In this document: piece by piece, positions 8,226 through 16,080 of the stretch
How positions within the stretch are numbered: position 1 is the first letter of the stretch
Layout of the letters: each line of letters starts with the position of its first letter
From: Endomicrobium sp.
Lineage (GTDB): Bacteria; Elusimicrobiota; Endomicrobiia; Endomicrobiales; Endomicrobiaceae
DNA length: 22,557 bases
Direction of reading: 5' to 3'
Assembly (NCBI GenBank): GCA_031273645.1
Contig: JAISRM010000058.1
Span: forward strand, 1 to 22,557
Position numbers and translations under genes: made by a program
Notes under the pieces: model-generated
What the model saw: the letters and a program-made list of their open reading frames with translations, nothing else
What the model was told of the DNA's origin: nothing
Databases searched by the model: none

Positions 8226-9538
8226 ATAAAATATGGGCTGCGTTTTTTTTATTTGTTTTTGCATCCTTGTGCTGCGCAGACGAAACGGCCGATAAAAATT
8301 TTATAGAGGCCGTAAAAAGAAATGACGTTGATCAAGCCAAAAGTTGTCTTAATATGGGCGCAAACCCCAACGCCAAAGATTCCGTCGGCAATTCCGCGCT
8401 TGTCATAGCGGTTAACGGCGGCAGCGAAGAGATGGCGGCAATACTTATAAAAAGCGGCGCCTATGCAAGCGACAGTTATATGAGAGGCATGAGCGCGCTT
8501 ATGCTTGCCATAAACAAGCATATGAAAGCTACGGCCGTTCTTTTAATAGAAAGCGGAGCGGATTTGACGGCAAAACTCAGCAACGGAGCTAACGCTCTTA
8601 TAATGGCCTGCGAAAATAATCTTGAAGAAATTATAAAAGCTATAGTTGAAAAAAAGCAGGCTGATATAAACGCTAAAACGGCTGAAGGCGTAACGGCTCT
8701 TAGCGCCGCGTTAAAAAACGGCAATATTTTGATTGCGAAATATTTGCATCAAAAAGGAGCTGAGCCTTCTACTCTTATTGAAGCCGCGCTTCTTGACGAC
8801 GTTAACTCCGCGCGGGAGCTTATTAAAAAAGGCGCCGATACCGAAACGAGAGATGCGTTTGGAAGAACGCCTCTTCTTATAGCTTATGCGGGCGAAAATT
8901 ACGCTTTAGCTTCTTTTTTGTTATCTAAAGGCGCAAATGTTAACGCAAAAGATTTTTTTGGGCTTACTGCGGCTCTTATCGCGTCAATGCTCAACAACGG
9001 CTCTTTAATATCTCTTGCGATAGATTATAAAGCCGACGTAACCGTAAAAGACATAAACGGAATAACGCCTCTTATGCAGGCCGTATTTACGGATAATGCC
9101 GACGCGGCCGATAAAATTCTTAATTATAATCCGTCGGCGGCAAACGCCATAGACAATAATTTCACAAGTCCTCTTTTTATAGCCGTATGCAGAGGCAATA
9201 TCCCCATGATTAAAAAGCTTATACAAAACGGAGCTTATTTAAACGACAAAAATTCAAGGCGGGCTTTAAACGCGGCAATAGAATCCGGAAATCTTGCAGC
9301 TGCAGGGATCCTTATTGATAAAGGAGCAAGGATAAACGCAAAAGATTTTAACGGCGTTACTCCCATAATAATAGCGGCAAGCAAAAACGATTCTAAAGCC
9401 GTCAGGTTTCTCGTAGAACGCGGAGCAAGGCTTAATACGAGGGATAAATCCGGATTGACGCCTTTTGATTATGCTTCAAAATACGCAAACGAAGAGATAA
9501 TAAGCATTCTTAACAGCGCATACGAAAAAGCGCGTTAA
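8222..9538 (+). CDS. Exported ankyrin-repeat protein
   Basis: The 438-residue product begins with a signal peptide (basic start, hydrophobic core WAAFFLFVFASL, probable cleavage near CCA before DETAD). The rest is an ankyrin solenoid of about 12-13 repeats at residues 26-430. Typical units are NMGANPNAKDSVGNSALVIA, KKGADTETRDAFGRTPLLIA and DKGARINAKDFNGVTPIIIA. Ankyrin stacks bind proteins; no enzyme domain is present, and export implies a periplasmic or surface partner. The Cys-Cys at the signal end lacks a good lipobox, so soluble export is more likely than lipidation, but this is not certain. Its ATG overlaps the stop of the GT39 gene as ATGA, so the two are probably translated together and may work together. 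Confidence 0.85.
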   Translation: MNKIWAAFFLFVFASLCCADETADKNFIEAVKRNDVDQAKSCLNMGANPNAKDSVGNSALVIAVNGGSEEMAAILIKSGAYASDSYMRGMSALMLAINKHMKATAVLLIESGADLTAKLSNGANALIMACENNLEEIIKAIVEKKQADINAKTAEGVTALSAALKNGNILIAKYLHQKGAEPSTLIEAALLDDVNSARELIKKGADTETRDAFGRTPLLIAYAGENYALASFLLSKGANVNAKDFFGLTAALIASMLNNGSLISLAIDYKADVTVKDINGITPLMQAVFTDNADAADKILNYNPSAANAIDNNFTSPLFIAVCRGNIPMIKKLIQNGAYLNDKNSRRALNAAIESGNLAAAGILIDKGARINAKDFNGVTPIIIAASKNDSKAVRFLVERGARLNTRDKSGLTPFDYASKYANEEIISILNSAYEKAR

Positions 9539-9559
9539 AATGCCTTCGGCGCGTTTTTT
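9525..9559 (+). terminator. Possible weak terminator at the end of the ankyrin gene
   Basis: An imperfect stem pairs AAAAA-g-CGCG (9525-9534) with CGCG-TTTTT (9550-9558), with one bulge and a GCC-TTC-GGC mini-hairpin in the loop. It ends in a T run (9554-9559) just after the stop codon. It is long-looped and imperfect, so only suggestive. Confidence 0.35.
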
Positions 9560-9575
9560 CGCCTAAGCGCCCTAA

Positions 9576-9605
9576 GTGGCAAAAATAAGAAAATTAATAT
9601 ATAAT
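9576..9605 (+). promoter_or_regulatory. Possible promoter of the WD40 gene
   Basis: A perfect TATAAT lies at 9600-9605, with a weak -35-like GTGGCA (9576-9581) 18 bp upstream. It is 40 bp before the chosen ATG at 9645, in a 106-bp gap after the ankyrin gene. The -35 box matches only four of six positions. Confidence 0.45.
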
Positions 9606-9644
9606 AAGACGATAAAACAGAATGTACAAAAAGGAGAAGATAGA

Positions 9645-10625
9645 ATGAAATTTTTTAAGTCAATTTTTGTTTTTTCGCTTCTGGCATTGGCTTTGCCGGC
9701 TTTTTGCGAAGAATATCTTATAAATACTTTGATGGCTCACACAGATAACGTTAATTGCGTGGACTTTACTAAAGACGGGAAATATATTTATTCGGCCGGA
9801 TACAACTATAAAATAGTAAAATGGAAAATCGACAACTCCGAAAACCTTATCTATCTTACGACGCATACGGATATTATAAACGGCATAAGAGTTAATAAAC
9901 CTTACGGTATTTTGGCTTCGGCTTCAAACGACGTTTCCATCAAATTGTGGTCGGTTGACAAAAACTCTTTTCTTAAATCTGTCAAAGGGCACTCGCATTA
10001 TGTTAACAGCGTTAATTTCAGCGTTGACGGAAACAAAATGGTTTCAGCAGGTTCTGACAAACGCATTGTGATATGGAATGCAAAAAGCCCGTATAGCGTC
10101 ATATCAGTTCTTACCGGACATTCAGACATTGCAACGGATGCGGTTTTCAGTCCGAAAGGCGATTATATTGTTTCATGCGGCGAAGATAAAACCGTCCGCG
10201 TCTGGTCGGCAAAAACGGGAAAACTTTTGCAGACGCTTAGCGATCATAAAGATATTGTAAATAAAGCGGCTTTTTCTCCCGACGGCAAATTTCTGGCTTC
10301 CGCATCAAACGACGGTTTGGTGATACTATGGAATTTTGAAAAAGGGAAACTTTCGCAGCATATTATTATAGATCATAAAATGGAAGTCAAAGGCGTTGCG
10401 TTTTCTCCGGATTCTAAAGTCTTAGCCACCGGCGGAGCCGACGCCGATATACGCTTATGGAGCGCGGATGACGGACGTTTCATACTTTCTCTTGTGGGGC
10501 ATAACGAAACCGTTAACGACGTCGCTTTTTCTCCCGACGGAACAATGCTTGCTTCAGGAAGCGACGATAACAGCGTAAAAGTCTGGGGACCGTTTGACAC
10601 CGGAAAACTTTCCGATTTGCGCTGA
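9645..10625 (+). CDS. Exported seven-bladed WD40-repeat protein
   Basis: I chose ATG 9645 over the in-frame GTG at 9576. It has an AAGGAGA ribosome site at 9631-9637, and the protein then starts with a proper signal peptide (MKFFKSIFVFSLLALALPAF, cleavage near AFC). The 326-residue product contains seven WD40 repeats that fill the mature protein, enough for one closed propeller. Blade endings include IVKWKI, IKLWSV, IVIWNA, VRVWSA, VILWNF, IRLWSA and VKVWG, with GHSD/GHNE starts. WD40 propellers are protein-interaction platforms; exported ones are less common in bacteria than cytoplasmic ones. No catalytic residues are visible. It follows the exported ankyrin gene on the same strand after 106 bp, and probably has its own promoter. 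Confidence 0.87.
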   Translation: MKFFKSIFVFSLLALALPAFCEEYLINTLMAHTDNVNCVDFTKDGKYIYSAGYNYKIVKWKIDNSENLIYLTTHTDIINGIRVNKPYGILASASNDVSIKLWSVDKNSFLKSVKGHSHYVNSVNFSVDGNKMVSAGSDKRIVIWNAKSPYSVISVLTGHSDIATDAVFSPKGDYIVSCGEDKTVRVWSAKTGKLLQTLSDHKDIVNKAAFSPDGKFLASASNDGLVILWNFEKGKLSQHIIIDHKMEVKGVAFSPDSKVLATGGADADIRLWSADDGRFILSLVGHNETVNDVAFSPDGTMLASGSDDNSVKVWGPFDTGKLSDLR

Positions 10626-10629
10626 CGTA

Positions 10630-10648
10630 AAAACCGGCGCGCGGTTTT
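10630..10648 (+). other. Hairpin between the WD40 gene and the cNMP-domain gene
   Basis: AAAACCG (10630-10636) pairs with CGGTTTT (10642-10648) around a GCGCG loop, and ends 4 nt before the ATG at 10653. It could be a short terminator for the WD40 gene (the 3' arm ends in T's) or a structure that affects initiation of the next gene, which lacks a visible Shine-Dalgarno motif. Confidence 0.5.
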
Positions 10649-10652
10649 ATTT

Positions 10653-11108
10653 ATGATAAAAAAAATATTTAAGTATTTATTCATTGACGACGCATTAAAA
10701 GCCGACGTTACTTTTTTAAAAAGAGTCTCGCTGTTTCAGGGGCTTTCCGATAAAACTTTGGCCAAAATAGCGCTGCTTTTGTTTAAAAAAACTTATGTCG
10801 CCGGAGAAGAAATATATAAAGAAAAACAGGAAGCCAACGTTTTATATATAATAAAAGAAGGCGAAGTAAAAATTAATAATTCTTCAAATCAAAAAATCGT
10901 CGAGACTGACGATTTTTTTGGCGAAATTTCGCTGATTGACAACAGAAAACACGACTCTTCCGCCGTAGCTTTGCAACACTGCGAAATATATCTTATATAC
11001 CGCGTAAAATTTGACGACATGGTTGATTCCGACGTAAAAGCCGGTCTTAAAATAATGAAAAATCTTTCTTCCATTTTTGCCGCCAGACTTAAGTGTTCGG
11101 AAATTTAA
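10653..11108 (+). CDS. Stand-alone cyclic-nucleotide-binding-like domain protein
   Basis: The 151-residue product is a single CRP-type cNMP-binding beta-roll at about residues 20-140, starting FLKRVSLFQGLSDKTLAKIA, which is the common entry to this fold. There is no DNA-binding helix-turn-helix after it and no signal peptide. The phosphate-binding cassette reads FFGEISLIDNRKHDSSAVA. Gly-Glu is kept, but the Arg that contacts the cyclic phosphate in CRP (Arg-Ser-Ala) appears to be Asp-Ser-Ser here, so cAMP/cGMP binding is doubtful. It may act as a ligand-independent or altered-specificity scaffold. The ATG has no clear ribosome site and sits 4 nt after a hairpin. The next gene begins 138 bp downstream. 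The fold is clear; the role is not. Confidence 0.8.
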   Translation: MIKKIFKYLFIDDALKADVTFLKRVSLFQGLSDKTLAKIALLLFKKTYVAGEEIYKEKQEANVLYIIKEGEVKINNSSNQKIVETDDFFGEISLIDNRKHDSSAVALQHCEIYLIYRVKFDDMVDSDVKAGLKIMKNLSSIFAARLKCSEI

Positions 11109-11246
11109 GAGATTGTTTTATTTCCCGCAAAGCAAATATTACTGAAAAATTAATTTATACGCGGTTTATGCCGGCAAATATCCGCAACGCCGATTTTAAA
11201 GGGATAAAATGCGCAAGCTGCATTTCTTTTGCGTTAACAAATCACT

Positions 11247-12299
11247 ATGAAAAACGAAGCGTTAAACAACAGAGTATTTTTTATAGGAGTGATAGCTTTT
11301 TTTGCAATTTGTCTTTTTTTGTATTTTGCAAGAGGGATAATAGCTCCGTTTCTTATTGCCGCTTTTTTGACGTATATCATTTCGCCTTTGGTGGTTAAAG
11401 TGCAGTCTTACGGATATAAAAGATGGGTAGGCGTGGCCGTTCTTGCGATTTTATTTATTACGTTTCTCACTCTTGCGCTGATAATTTTCATTCCTCTTCT
11501 TCTTGAAGAAATAGACAGATTTAAAGTCAATGTTCCGGCCTATTACAAATATTTGTCAAATTATGCAGAGATGATAAAAGTCAAAGTAGAAGCGGCTATT
11601 CCTATTATTAAGGAATACAAAGTTTCCGACGTGGCGATAACAAAAATCCAAAATGCCGCGCAGTCGCAGGCTCAAAAAATACCGGACTACATAGTCAACA
11701 TTTTTTCAATGGTTTCAGTGATTGTTCTTACTCCGGTGCTCGTGTTTTTTATGCTTTTGGGCGGAAGAAGGTCTATAAATATGATAGTTGAAATAGCGCC
11801 TTCGGCGGCCGTTGAAACGGTTTTGTCGGTTATCTACGAGATGGATTCGGTATTGGGAAAATTTATAAGAGGACAGCTTATAGAGGCTTCTTTTGTCGGA
11901 ATAATGTCGGTTTGCGCTCTTACGGTTTTGGGCGTAAATTATGCGCTTATAATAGGCATAACCGCCGGTTTTGCAAATATGATCCCTTATATGGGTCCTT
12001 TTGTCGGGCTTTCTTTTGCCGCTATAGTCGGCTTAATTCAGTTTCAGAGCGCAATTGCCGTTATTAAGATAATCGCCGTTTTTGCCGTAATACAGTTTTT
12101 AGACAATAATCTCGTTCAGCCTTTTGTTGTGGGGCGCAACGTTAATCTCGGTCCGGTAACAATGATTTTTGCAATGCTTGCAGGCGCGCAGGTTTTTGGT
12201 TTTTTGGGAATTGTTTTTGCCGTTCCCGTAGCCGCTATAATAAAAACTATATTTTTTATGCTTTTTACAAAACACAGAAGAGCCGTTTCAGCCGTTTAA
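11247..12299 (+). CDS. AI-2E/PerM family membrane permease
   Basis: The 350-residue integral membrane protein belongs to the AI-2E transporter family (PerM, YdiK, TqsA). Members are linked variously to autoinducer-2 export and Na+/H+ antiport. An N-terminal pair of helices (about 8-60) is followed by another at about 65-90, an amphipathic periplasmic-like stretch (about 90-150), and about five helices from 155 to 340. Conserved family motifs are NMIPYMGPFVG and the long C-terminal block starting DNNLVQPFVVGRNVNLGP and ending GFLGIVFAVPVAAI. A TTG/ATG choice is not needed: ATG 11247 gives normal family length, although the ribosome site is poor. The transported molecule cannot be inferred. Confidence 0.88.
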   Translation: MKNEALNNRVFFIGVIAFFAICLFLYFARGIIAPFLIAAFLTYIISPLVVKVQSYGYKRWVGVAVLAILFITFLTLALIIFIPLLLEEIDRFKVNVPAYYKYLSNYAEMIKVKVEAAIPIIKEYKVSDVAITKIQNAAQSQAQKIPDYIVNIFSMVSVIVLTPVLVFFMLLGGRRSINMIVEIAPSAAVETVLSVIYEMDSVLGKFIRGQLIEASFVGIMSVCALTVLGVNYALIIGITAGFANMIPYMGPFVGLSFAAIVGLIQFQSAIAVIKIIAVFAVIQFLDNNLVQPFVVGRNVNLGPVTMIFAMLAGAQVFGFLGIVFAVPVAAIIKTIFFMLFTKHRRAVSAV

Positions 12300-12302
12300 C
12301 GC

Positions 12303-12327
12303 CGGCTTTTGCAATGCCGATTTTTTT
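12303..12327 (+). terminator. Possible weak terminator after the AI-2E-family gene
   Basis: CGGC (12303-12306) pairs with GCCG (12316-12319) around a 9-nt loop, followed by A and a run of seven T's (12321-12327). The stem is only 4 bp, so this may be a partial terminator or chance. Confidence 0.35.
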
Positions 12328-12361
12328 AAGAGCTTCCAATAACGATTGACAAGGAGTATTT

Positions 12362-14272
12362 ATGGATAATTCGGTGCAGGGCTTTTCTCTACTTACTAAA
12401 GACGATATTCACCTGTTTCGCGAAGGAAGCCATTTCAGACTGTATGAAAAAATGGGTTCAAAACTCTTGTCAAAAGACGGAGTCAACGGAACTTATTTTT
12501 GCCTTTGGGCGCCCAATGCCGAAAACGTTTCCGTAATAGGCGATTTTAATTTTTGGGACAAAAGTTCGCATAAACTGTTTTTAAGAGGCGACGGCAGCGG
12601 CATTTGGGAAGGTTTTATCCCCGGCGTTAAACAAGGCGATACTTATAAATATTTTATAGTTTCCCGCTATAACAATTACTGCGTTGAGAAGGCCGATCCT
12701 TACGCGTTTCACGCCGAAACTCCGCAGAAAACAGGTTCAAAAGTCTGGGGGCTTGATTACGAATGGAACGATTCCTCATGGATGAGAAACCGAAAAAGCA
12801 AAAGTTCGGTGAATGCTCCCATATCAATATATGAAGCGCATTTAGGTTCATGGCGCAGAAAGCCCGAAGATGCAAACCGCTGGCTTTCATACTCGGAGCT
12901 TGCGCCCGAACTTGCGCAATATTGTACAGATATGGGATTTACCCACGTTGAGCTTTTGCCCGTTATGGAACATCCGTTTGCGCCTTCATGGGGGTATCAG
13001 AGCCTCGGATATTTTGCTCCGACGAGCAGATTCGGCGCGCCGCAGGATTTTATGCATATGATAGACGTTCTTCACAATGCGGGGATAGCGGTTATTCTCG
13101 ACTGGGTGCCGTCGCATTTTCCGACCGATTTGCACGGCTTGTCTTTTTTTGACGGAACTTATCTCTACGAGCATGCGGACAAAAGGCTCGGCTTTCACCC
13201 CGACTGGAAAAGCGCGATATTTAATTACGGCAGAAACGAAGTGAAAAATTTTTTGATTTCAAGCGCTCTTTTCTGGCTTGATAAATATCATATCGACGGG
13301 ATAAGAGTTGATGCGGTGGCTTCAATGCTCTATTTGGACTATTCAAGAAAAGACGGAGAATGGTTGCCCAACAAATACGGCGGAAAAGAAAATCTTGAAG
13401 CTATAGAGTTTTTGAAGAGATTTAATCACGTAGTCTATGAAAATTACGACGGCGTTCAAACGTACGCCGAAGAATCGACGTCTTGGCCGATGGTTTCAAA
13501 GCCGACTTATTTGGGAGGGCTCGGGTTTGGATATAAATGGAATATGGGCTGGATGAACGATGTTTTAAGTTACATGACAATAGATCCGGTTTTTAGAAAA
13601 TACAGTCACAATAAACTTACGTTTAGTTTTTTATACGCTTTCAGCGAGAATTTTATTCTTCCTTTTTCGCACGACGAAGTTACGCAGGCAAAAGGTTCTC
13701 TTATAGGCAAAATGCAGGGCGACGAATGGCAAAGGTTTGCAAATTTAAGGCTTTTGATTGCCTATATGTACGCCCATCCCGGAAAAAAACTTTTGTTTAT
13801 GGGCTGTGAATTCGGCCAAGTCAGAGAATGGAATCACGAAGAAAGCCTCGAGTGGCATGTTTTGCAGTTTGGTATGCATTCGGGCATGCAAAAGTGGGTT
13901 AAAGATTTAAATGCGGTTTATAAAGAAAATCCCGCGTTTTACGAAAAAGACAACGGCTGGGACGGTTTTGAATGGGTTGACGCAAACGATTCCGACAACA
14001 GCGTGATTTCTTTTCTCAGAAGAACGGACAGCGAAATTATTCTCTGCGTTTTTAATTTTACGCCGGTTCCAAGATATAATTACAAAGTCGGGGTTTATAA
14101 AAAAGGAAGATGGGAAGAAATTTTAAACAGCGATGGCGCAGAGTATTGCGGAAGCGGGATGGGAAATTTTGGTTTTAAAGACGCCGTTGACGCGCAGGCT
14201 CACGGCAAACCTTACAGTCTTGATATAACCATACCGCCTTTAGGCGCGGTATTTTTTAGAATTAAAAATTAA
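12362..14272 (+). CDS. glgB: GlgB, 1,4-alpha-glucan branching enzyme
   Basis: GlgB makes the alpha-1,6 branches of glycogen. The 636-residue protein has an N-terminal CBM48 domain (FCLWAPNAENVSVIGDFNFW), a central GH13 barrel and a C-terminal beta domain. It lacks the extra N1 domain of the 728-residue E. coli enzyme. Catalytic residues are present: Asp317 (GIRVDAV), Glu370 (YAEESTSWP) and Asp438 (FSHDEV). The spacings, 53 and 68 residues, equal those between the E. coli residues Asp405, Glu458 and Asp526. After HDEV this protein reads TQAKGSL where many members have VHGKGSL or VHGKKSI. A strong AAGGAG lies 5 nt before the ATG. No other glycogen gene is in the window; the gene is followed by a palindrome-rich gap. 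Confidence 0.97.
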   Translation: MDNSVQGFSLLTKDDIHLFREGSHFRLYEKMGSKLLSKDGVNGTYFCLWAPNAENVSVIGDFNFWDKSSHKLFLRGDGSGIWEGFIPGVKQGDTYKYFIVSRYNNYCVEKADPYAFHAETPQKTGSKVWGLDYEWNDSSWMRNRKSKSSVNAPISIYEAHLGSWRRKPEDANRWLSYSELAPELAQYCTDMGFTHVELLPVMEHPFAPSWGYQSLGYFAPTSRFGAPQDFMHMIDVLHNAGIAVILDWVPSHFPTDLHGLSFFDGTYLYEHADKRLGFHPDWKSAIFNYGRNEVKNFLISSALFWLDKYHIDGIRVDAVASMLYLDYSRKDGEWLPNKYGGKENLEAIEFLKRFNHVVYENYDGVQTYAEESTSWPMVSKPTYLGGLGFGYKWNMGWMNDVLSYMTIDPVFRKYSHNKLTFSFLYAFSENFILPFSHDEVTQAKGSLIGKMQGDEWQRFANLRLLIAYMYAHPGKKLLFMGCEFGQVREWNHEESLEWHVLQFGMHSGMQKWVKDLNAVYKENPAFYEKDNGWDGFEWVDANDSDNSVISFLRRTDSEIILCVFNFTPVPRYNYKVGVYKKGRWEEILNSDGAEYCGSGMGNFGFKDAVDAQAHGKPYSLDITIPPLGAVFFRIKN

Positions 14273-14356
14273 AACTTAAAGGCAAAAGCTTTCCTTTAAT
14301 TGTTAACATAACCCCGCAGCAAGCTTGCGGGCAACAACTTAATAGTCCGGACAAAA

Positions 14357-14481
14357 CAGACACTGTCTGCGTCTTATAAAACAGACGAAGTCTGCAGACG
14401 CAGTCTGTCTTTAAGTTTGTCATTCCCGAATATATTAATGTTCTTTTATTCTTACTAAAAAATTCTGACAGACGAAGTCTG
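14357..14481. repeat. Four copies of the palindrome CAGAC-N3-GTCTG
   Basis: Copies occur at 14357-14369 (loop ACT), 14382-14394 (GAA), 14395-14407 (GCA, directly abutting the second) and 14469-14481 (GAA). Each can form a 5-bp stem with a 3-nt loop. Arms are identical in all copies while the loop varies. The fourth copy lies inside the MITE-like element. Confidence 0.85.
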
Positions 14482-14596
14482 GTTACATTGCGTTTTTAAA
14501 AGAAATTAGGAATAAAAGAATATAAAACAAAAATGGATCCCCGTTTTCACGGGGATAACGGCAAAGGCTATTCCCATTTTCATGGGAATGACAAAC
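14415..14596. mobile_element. MITE/REP-like non-coding element with terminal inverted repeats
   Basis: GTTTGTCATTCCC (14415-14427) is perfectly inverted as GGGAATGACAAAC (14584-14596), defining a 182-bp unit. Nested inside is an 11-bp inverted repeat (14441-14451 with 14510-14520). Two tight hairpins sit near the right end: ATCCCCG/CGGGGAT (14537-14556) and ATTCCCAT/ATGGGAAT (14570-14589), both with T-rich loops. There is no ORF of note and no obvious target-site duplication, so mobility is inferred from architecture only. The GTCATTCCC...GGGAATGAC theme resembles dispersed REP-like repeats seen in many bacterial genomes. Confidence 0.6.
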
Positions 14597-14659
14597 CTTG
14601 AAAAAACGTTAAAAAAGGTCCTAAATATATATTTATGAAGGAGAAAGGAAAACGGTAAA

Positions 14660-16048
14660 ATGAAATACATTGACGAAGCGAAAATAAATTTTTTGCTTGA
14701 GACCGTTGTGTCAGACGGCGAAGTAAAAGAGATTTTAGAAAAGACGAAATTGTTAAAGAGGCTTACGCTTGAAGAATCCGCAAAACTGCTTGCCGTAAAA
14801 GACGAGGGGCTTATAAATAAAATTTATGAAGCCGCCGCCTATGTAAAAAATGTTATTTACGGCAAAAGAGTGGTGCTTTTTGTTCCTCTCTACATCAGCA
14901 ATAATTGCGCAAATTCCTGCCTTTACTGCGGGTTTGCCGCAAATAATAAAGTTACGGCGCGCAAAAAATTAACGCCGCAGCAAATAGAAGAACAAACAGA
15001 GATCCTGCTTAAAAGAGGGCATAAGCGCGTTCTTGTGGTCGCTGCGGAAATGGCGTCTTCTGATGCAAACGTCGATTATTACGTCGAAGCGGTAAAGGCT
15101 GTTTACCGCGCCGAGTATAATGGCAACAAAATAAAAAGAGTTAATGTCAACGTCGCTCCTTTAAGCGTAGAACAGTTTAAAAAGCTAAAAGCTGCCGGCA
15201 TAGGAACTTATCAGATTTTTCAGGAGACCTATCACGAAGAAACTTACAGAAAGCTGCATGTATCCGGAGCAAAAACAGATCCGGACAACCGTATTGACGC
15301 TGTTGACAGAGCTTTTCGCGCCGGTATTGACGACGTGGGCATAGGACCTTTGCTTGGACTATACGATTACCGCTTTGAAGTTCTTGCTATGCTTATGCAT
15401 GTAGAACATCTTGAAAATACGTTCGGCGTCGGACCGCACACAATATCTGTGCCAAGAATTGAGCCGGCTCCCGGAGCGCCTTATGCAAGCAATCCCCAAT
15501 ACCCGCCTTCCGACGAAGATTTTAAAAAACTCGTCGCGGTTTTAAGGTTGTCGGTTCCTTATACGGGCATTATAATGTCAACGAGGGAAACAGCCCAAAT
15601 GCGCGATGAACTTGTAAATTTGGGAGTCTCGCAGATAAGCGCCGAATCAAAGGTTACGCCCGGAGGTTATGAAGACGATAAAAGCGGGCATAATAAAAGC
15701 AATGAGCGCCAGTTCACTCTTAACGACCAGAGAAGTCTTAACGAGATAGCGGCTTCGCTAATTTCGCGCGGACTTATACCGAGCTTTTGCGCCGCATGCT
15801 ATCGCAAAAACCGCACCGGCGAGCATTTTATGGACTTGGCAAAGCCCGGAGAAATAAAGCGCATGTGCGATATAAACGCTTTGGTAACGCTTAAAGAATA
15901 TCTCGAGGATTTTGCCACGCCGGACATCAAAGATTGCGGATATAAGCTGATAGAAAACTATAAAAAAAATCTTGACGAGCCAAGCCTTAAAGCGCTTGAA
16001 AAATTCTTTAAAAACATAGACGCCGGCATAAGAGACGAATACGTTTAA
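14660..16048 (+). CDS. hydG: HydG, [FeFe]-hydrogenase maturase, radical SAM tyrosine lyase
   Basis: HydG splits tyrosine to give p-cresol and dehydroglycine, the source of the CO and CN ligands of the [FeFe]-hydrogenase H-cluster. The 462-residue protein has the radical SAM motif CX3CX2C (Cys83, Cys87, Cys90 in NNCANSCLYCGFA). It also has the C-terminal auxiliary-cluster motif CX2CX22C (Cys377, Cys380, Cys403; segment SFCAACYRKNRTGEHF), which distinguishes HydG from the thiamin enzyme ThiH. Other barrel motifs include VGIGPLLGLYDYR and ISVPRIEPAPGAP. hydE and hydF are not in the window. The gene ends at a strong bidirectional terminator, so it seems to be a single-gene unit. It implies H2 metabolism and an anaerobic life. 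Confidence 0.96.
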   Translation: MKYIDEAKINFLLETVVSDGEVKEILEKTKLLKRLTLEESAKLLAVKDEGLINKIYEAAAYVKNVIYGKRVVLFVPLYISNNCANSCLYCGFAANNKVTARKKLTPQQIEEQTEILLKRGHKRVLVVAAEMASSDANVDYYVEAVKAVYRAEYNGNKIKRVNVNVAPLSVEQFKKLKAAGIGTYQIFQETYHEETYRKLHVSGAKTDPDNRIDAVDRAFRAGIDDVGIGPLLGLYDYRFEVLAMLMHVEHLENTFGVGPHTISVPRIEPAPGAPYASNPQYPPSDEDFKKLVAVLRLSVPYTGIIMSTRETAQMRDELVNLGVSQISAESKVTPGGYEDDKSGHNKSNERQFTLNDQRSLNEIAASLISRGLIPSFCAACYRKNRTGEHFMDLAKPGEIKRMCDINALVTLKEYLEDFATPDIKDCGYKLIENYKKNLDEPSLKALEKFFKNIDAGIRDEYV

Positions 16049-16080
16049 AAATATTCGCGATTCAAAAACAATATATAAAA

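Larger units (their letters stand above)
14273..14659. other. Palindrome-rich intergenic region between glgB and hydG
   Basis: This is a 387-bp gap without a convincing gene. It contains a 6-bp-arm hairpin (CCCGCA at 14313-14318 with TGCGGG at 14326-14331), four CAGAC-N3-GTCTG palindromes, and a 182-bp element bounded by 13-bp inverted repeats. After these, the hydG leader has an AAGGAG (14638-14643) and an AAAGGA (14644-14649) upstream of ATG 14660. No T-tract terminator for glgB was seen. Confidence 0.85.

Noticed and set aside
9576..9644. Longer WD40 protein starting at GTG 9576
   Set aside because: It would bury the signal peptide; ATG 9645 has an AAGGAGA ribosome site, and the GTG overlaps the likely promoter.
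11093..11398. A 101-codon open frame overlapping the AI-2E-family gene start
   Set aside because: It is cysteine- and phenylalanine-rich without recognisable motifs, has no good ribosome site and is largely a shadow of the permease frame.
14357..14596. The intergenic repeats as a CRISPR array
   Set aside because: Repeat units are only 13 bp, unevenly spaced (two directly abut) and lack uniform spacers; no cas gene is nearby.
14635..14658. Seven-codon mini-ORF (ATG 14635 to TAA 14658) ending just before the hydG ATG
   Set aside because: It coincides with the purine-rich ribosome-binding region, whose composition alone would produce such a reading; no leader-peptide logic is visible.
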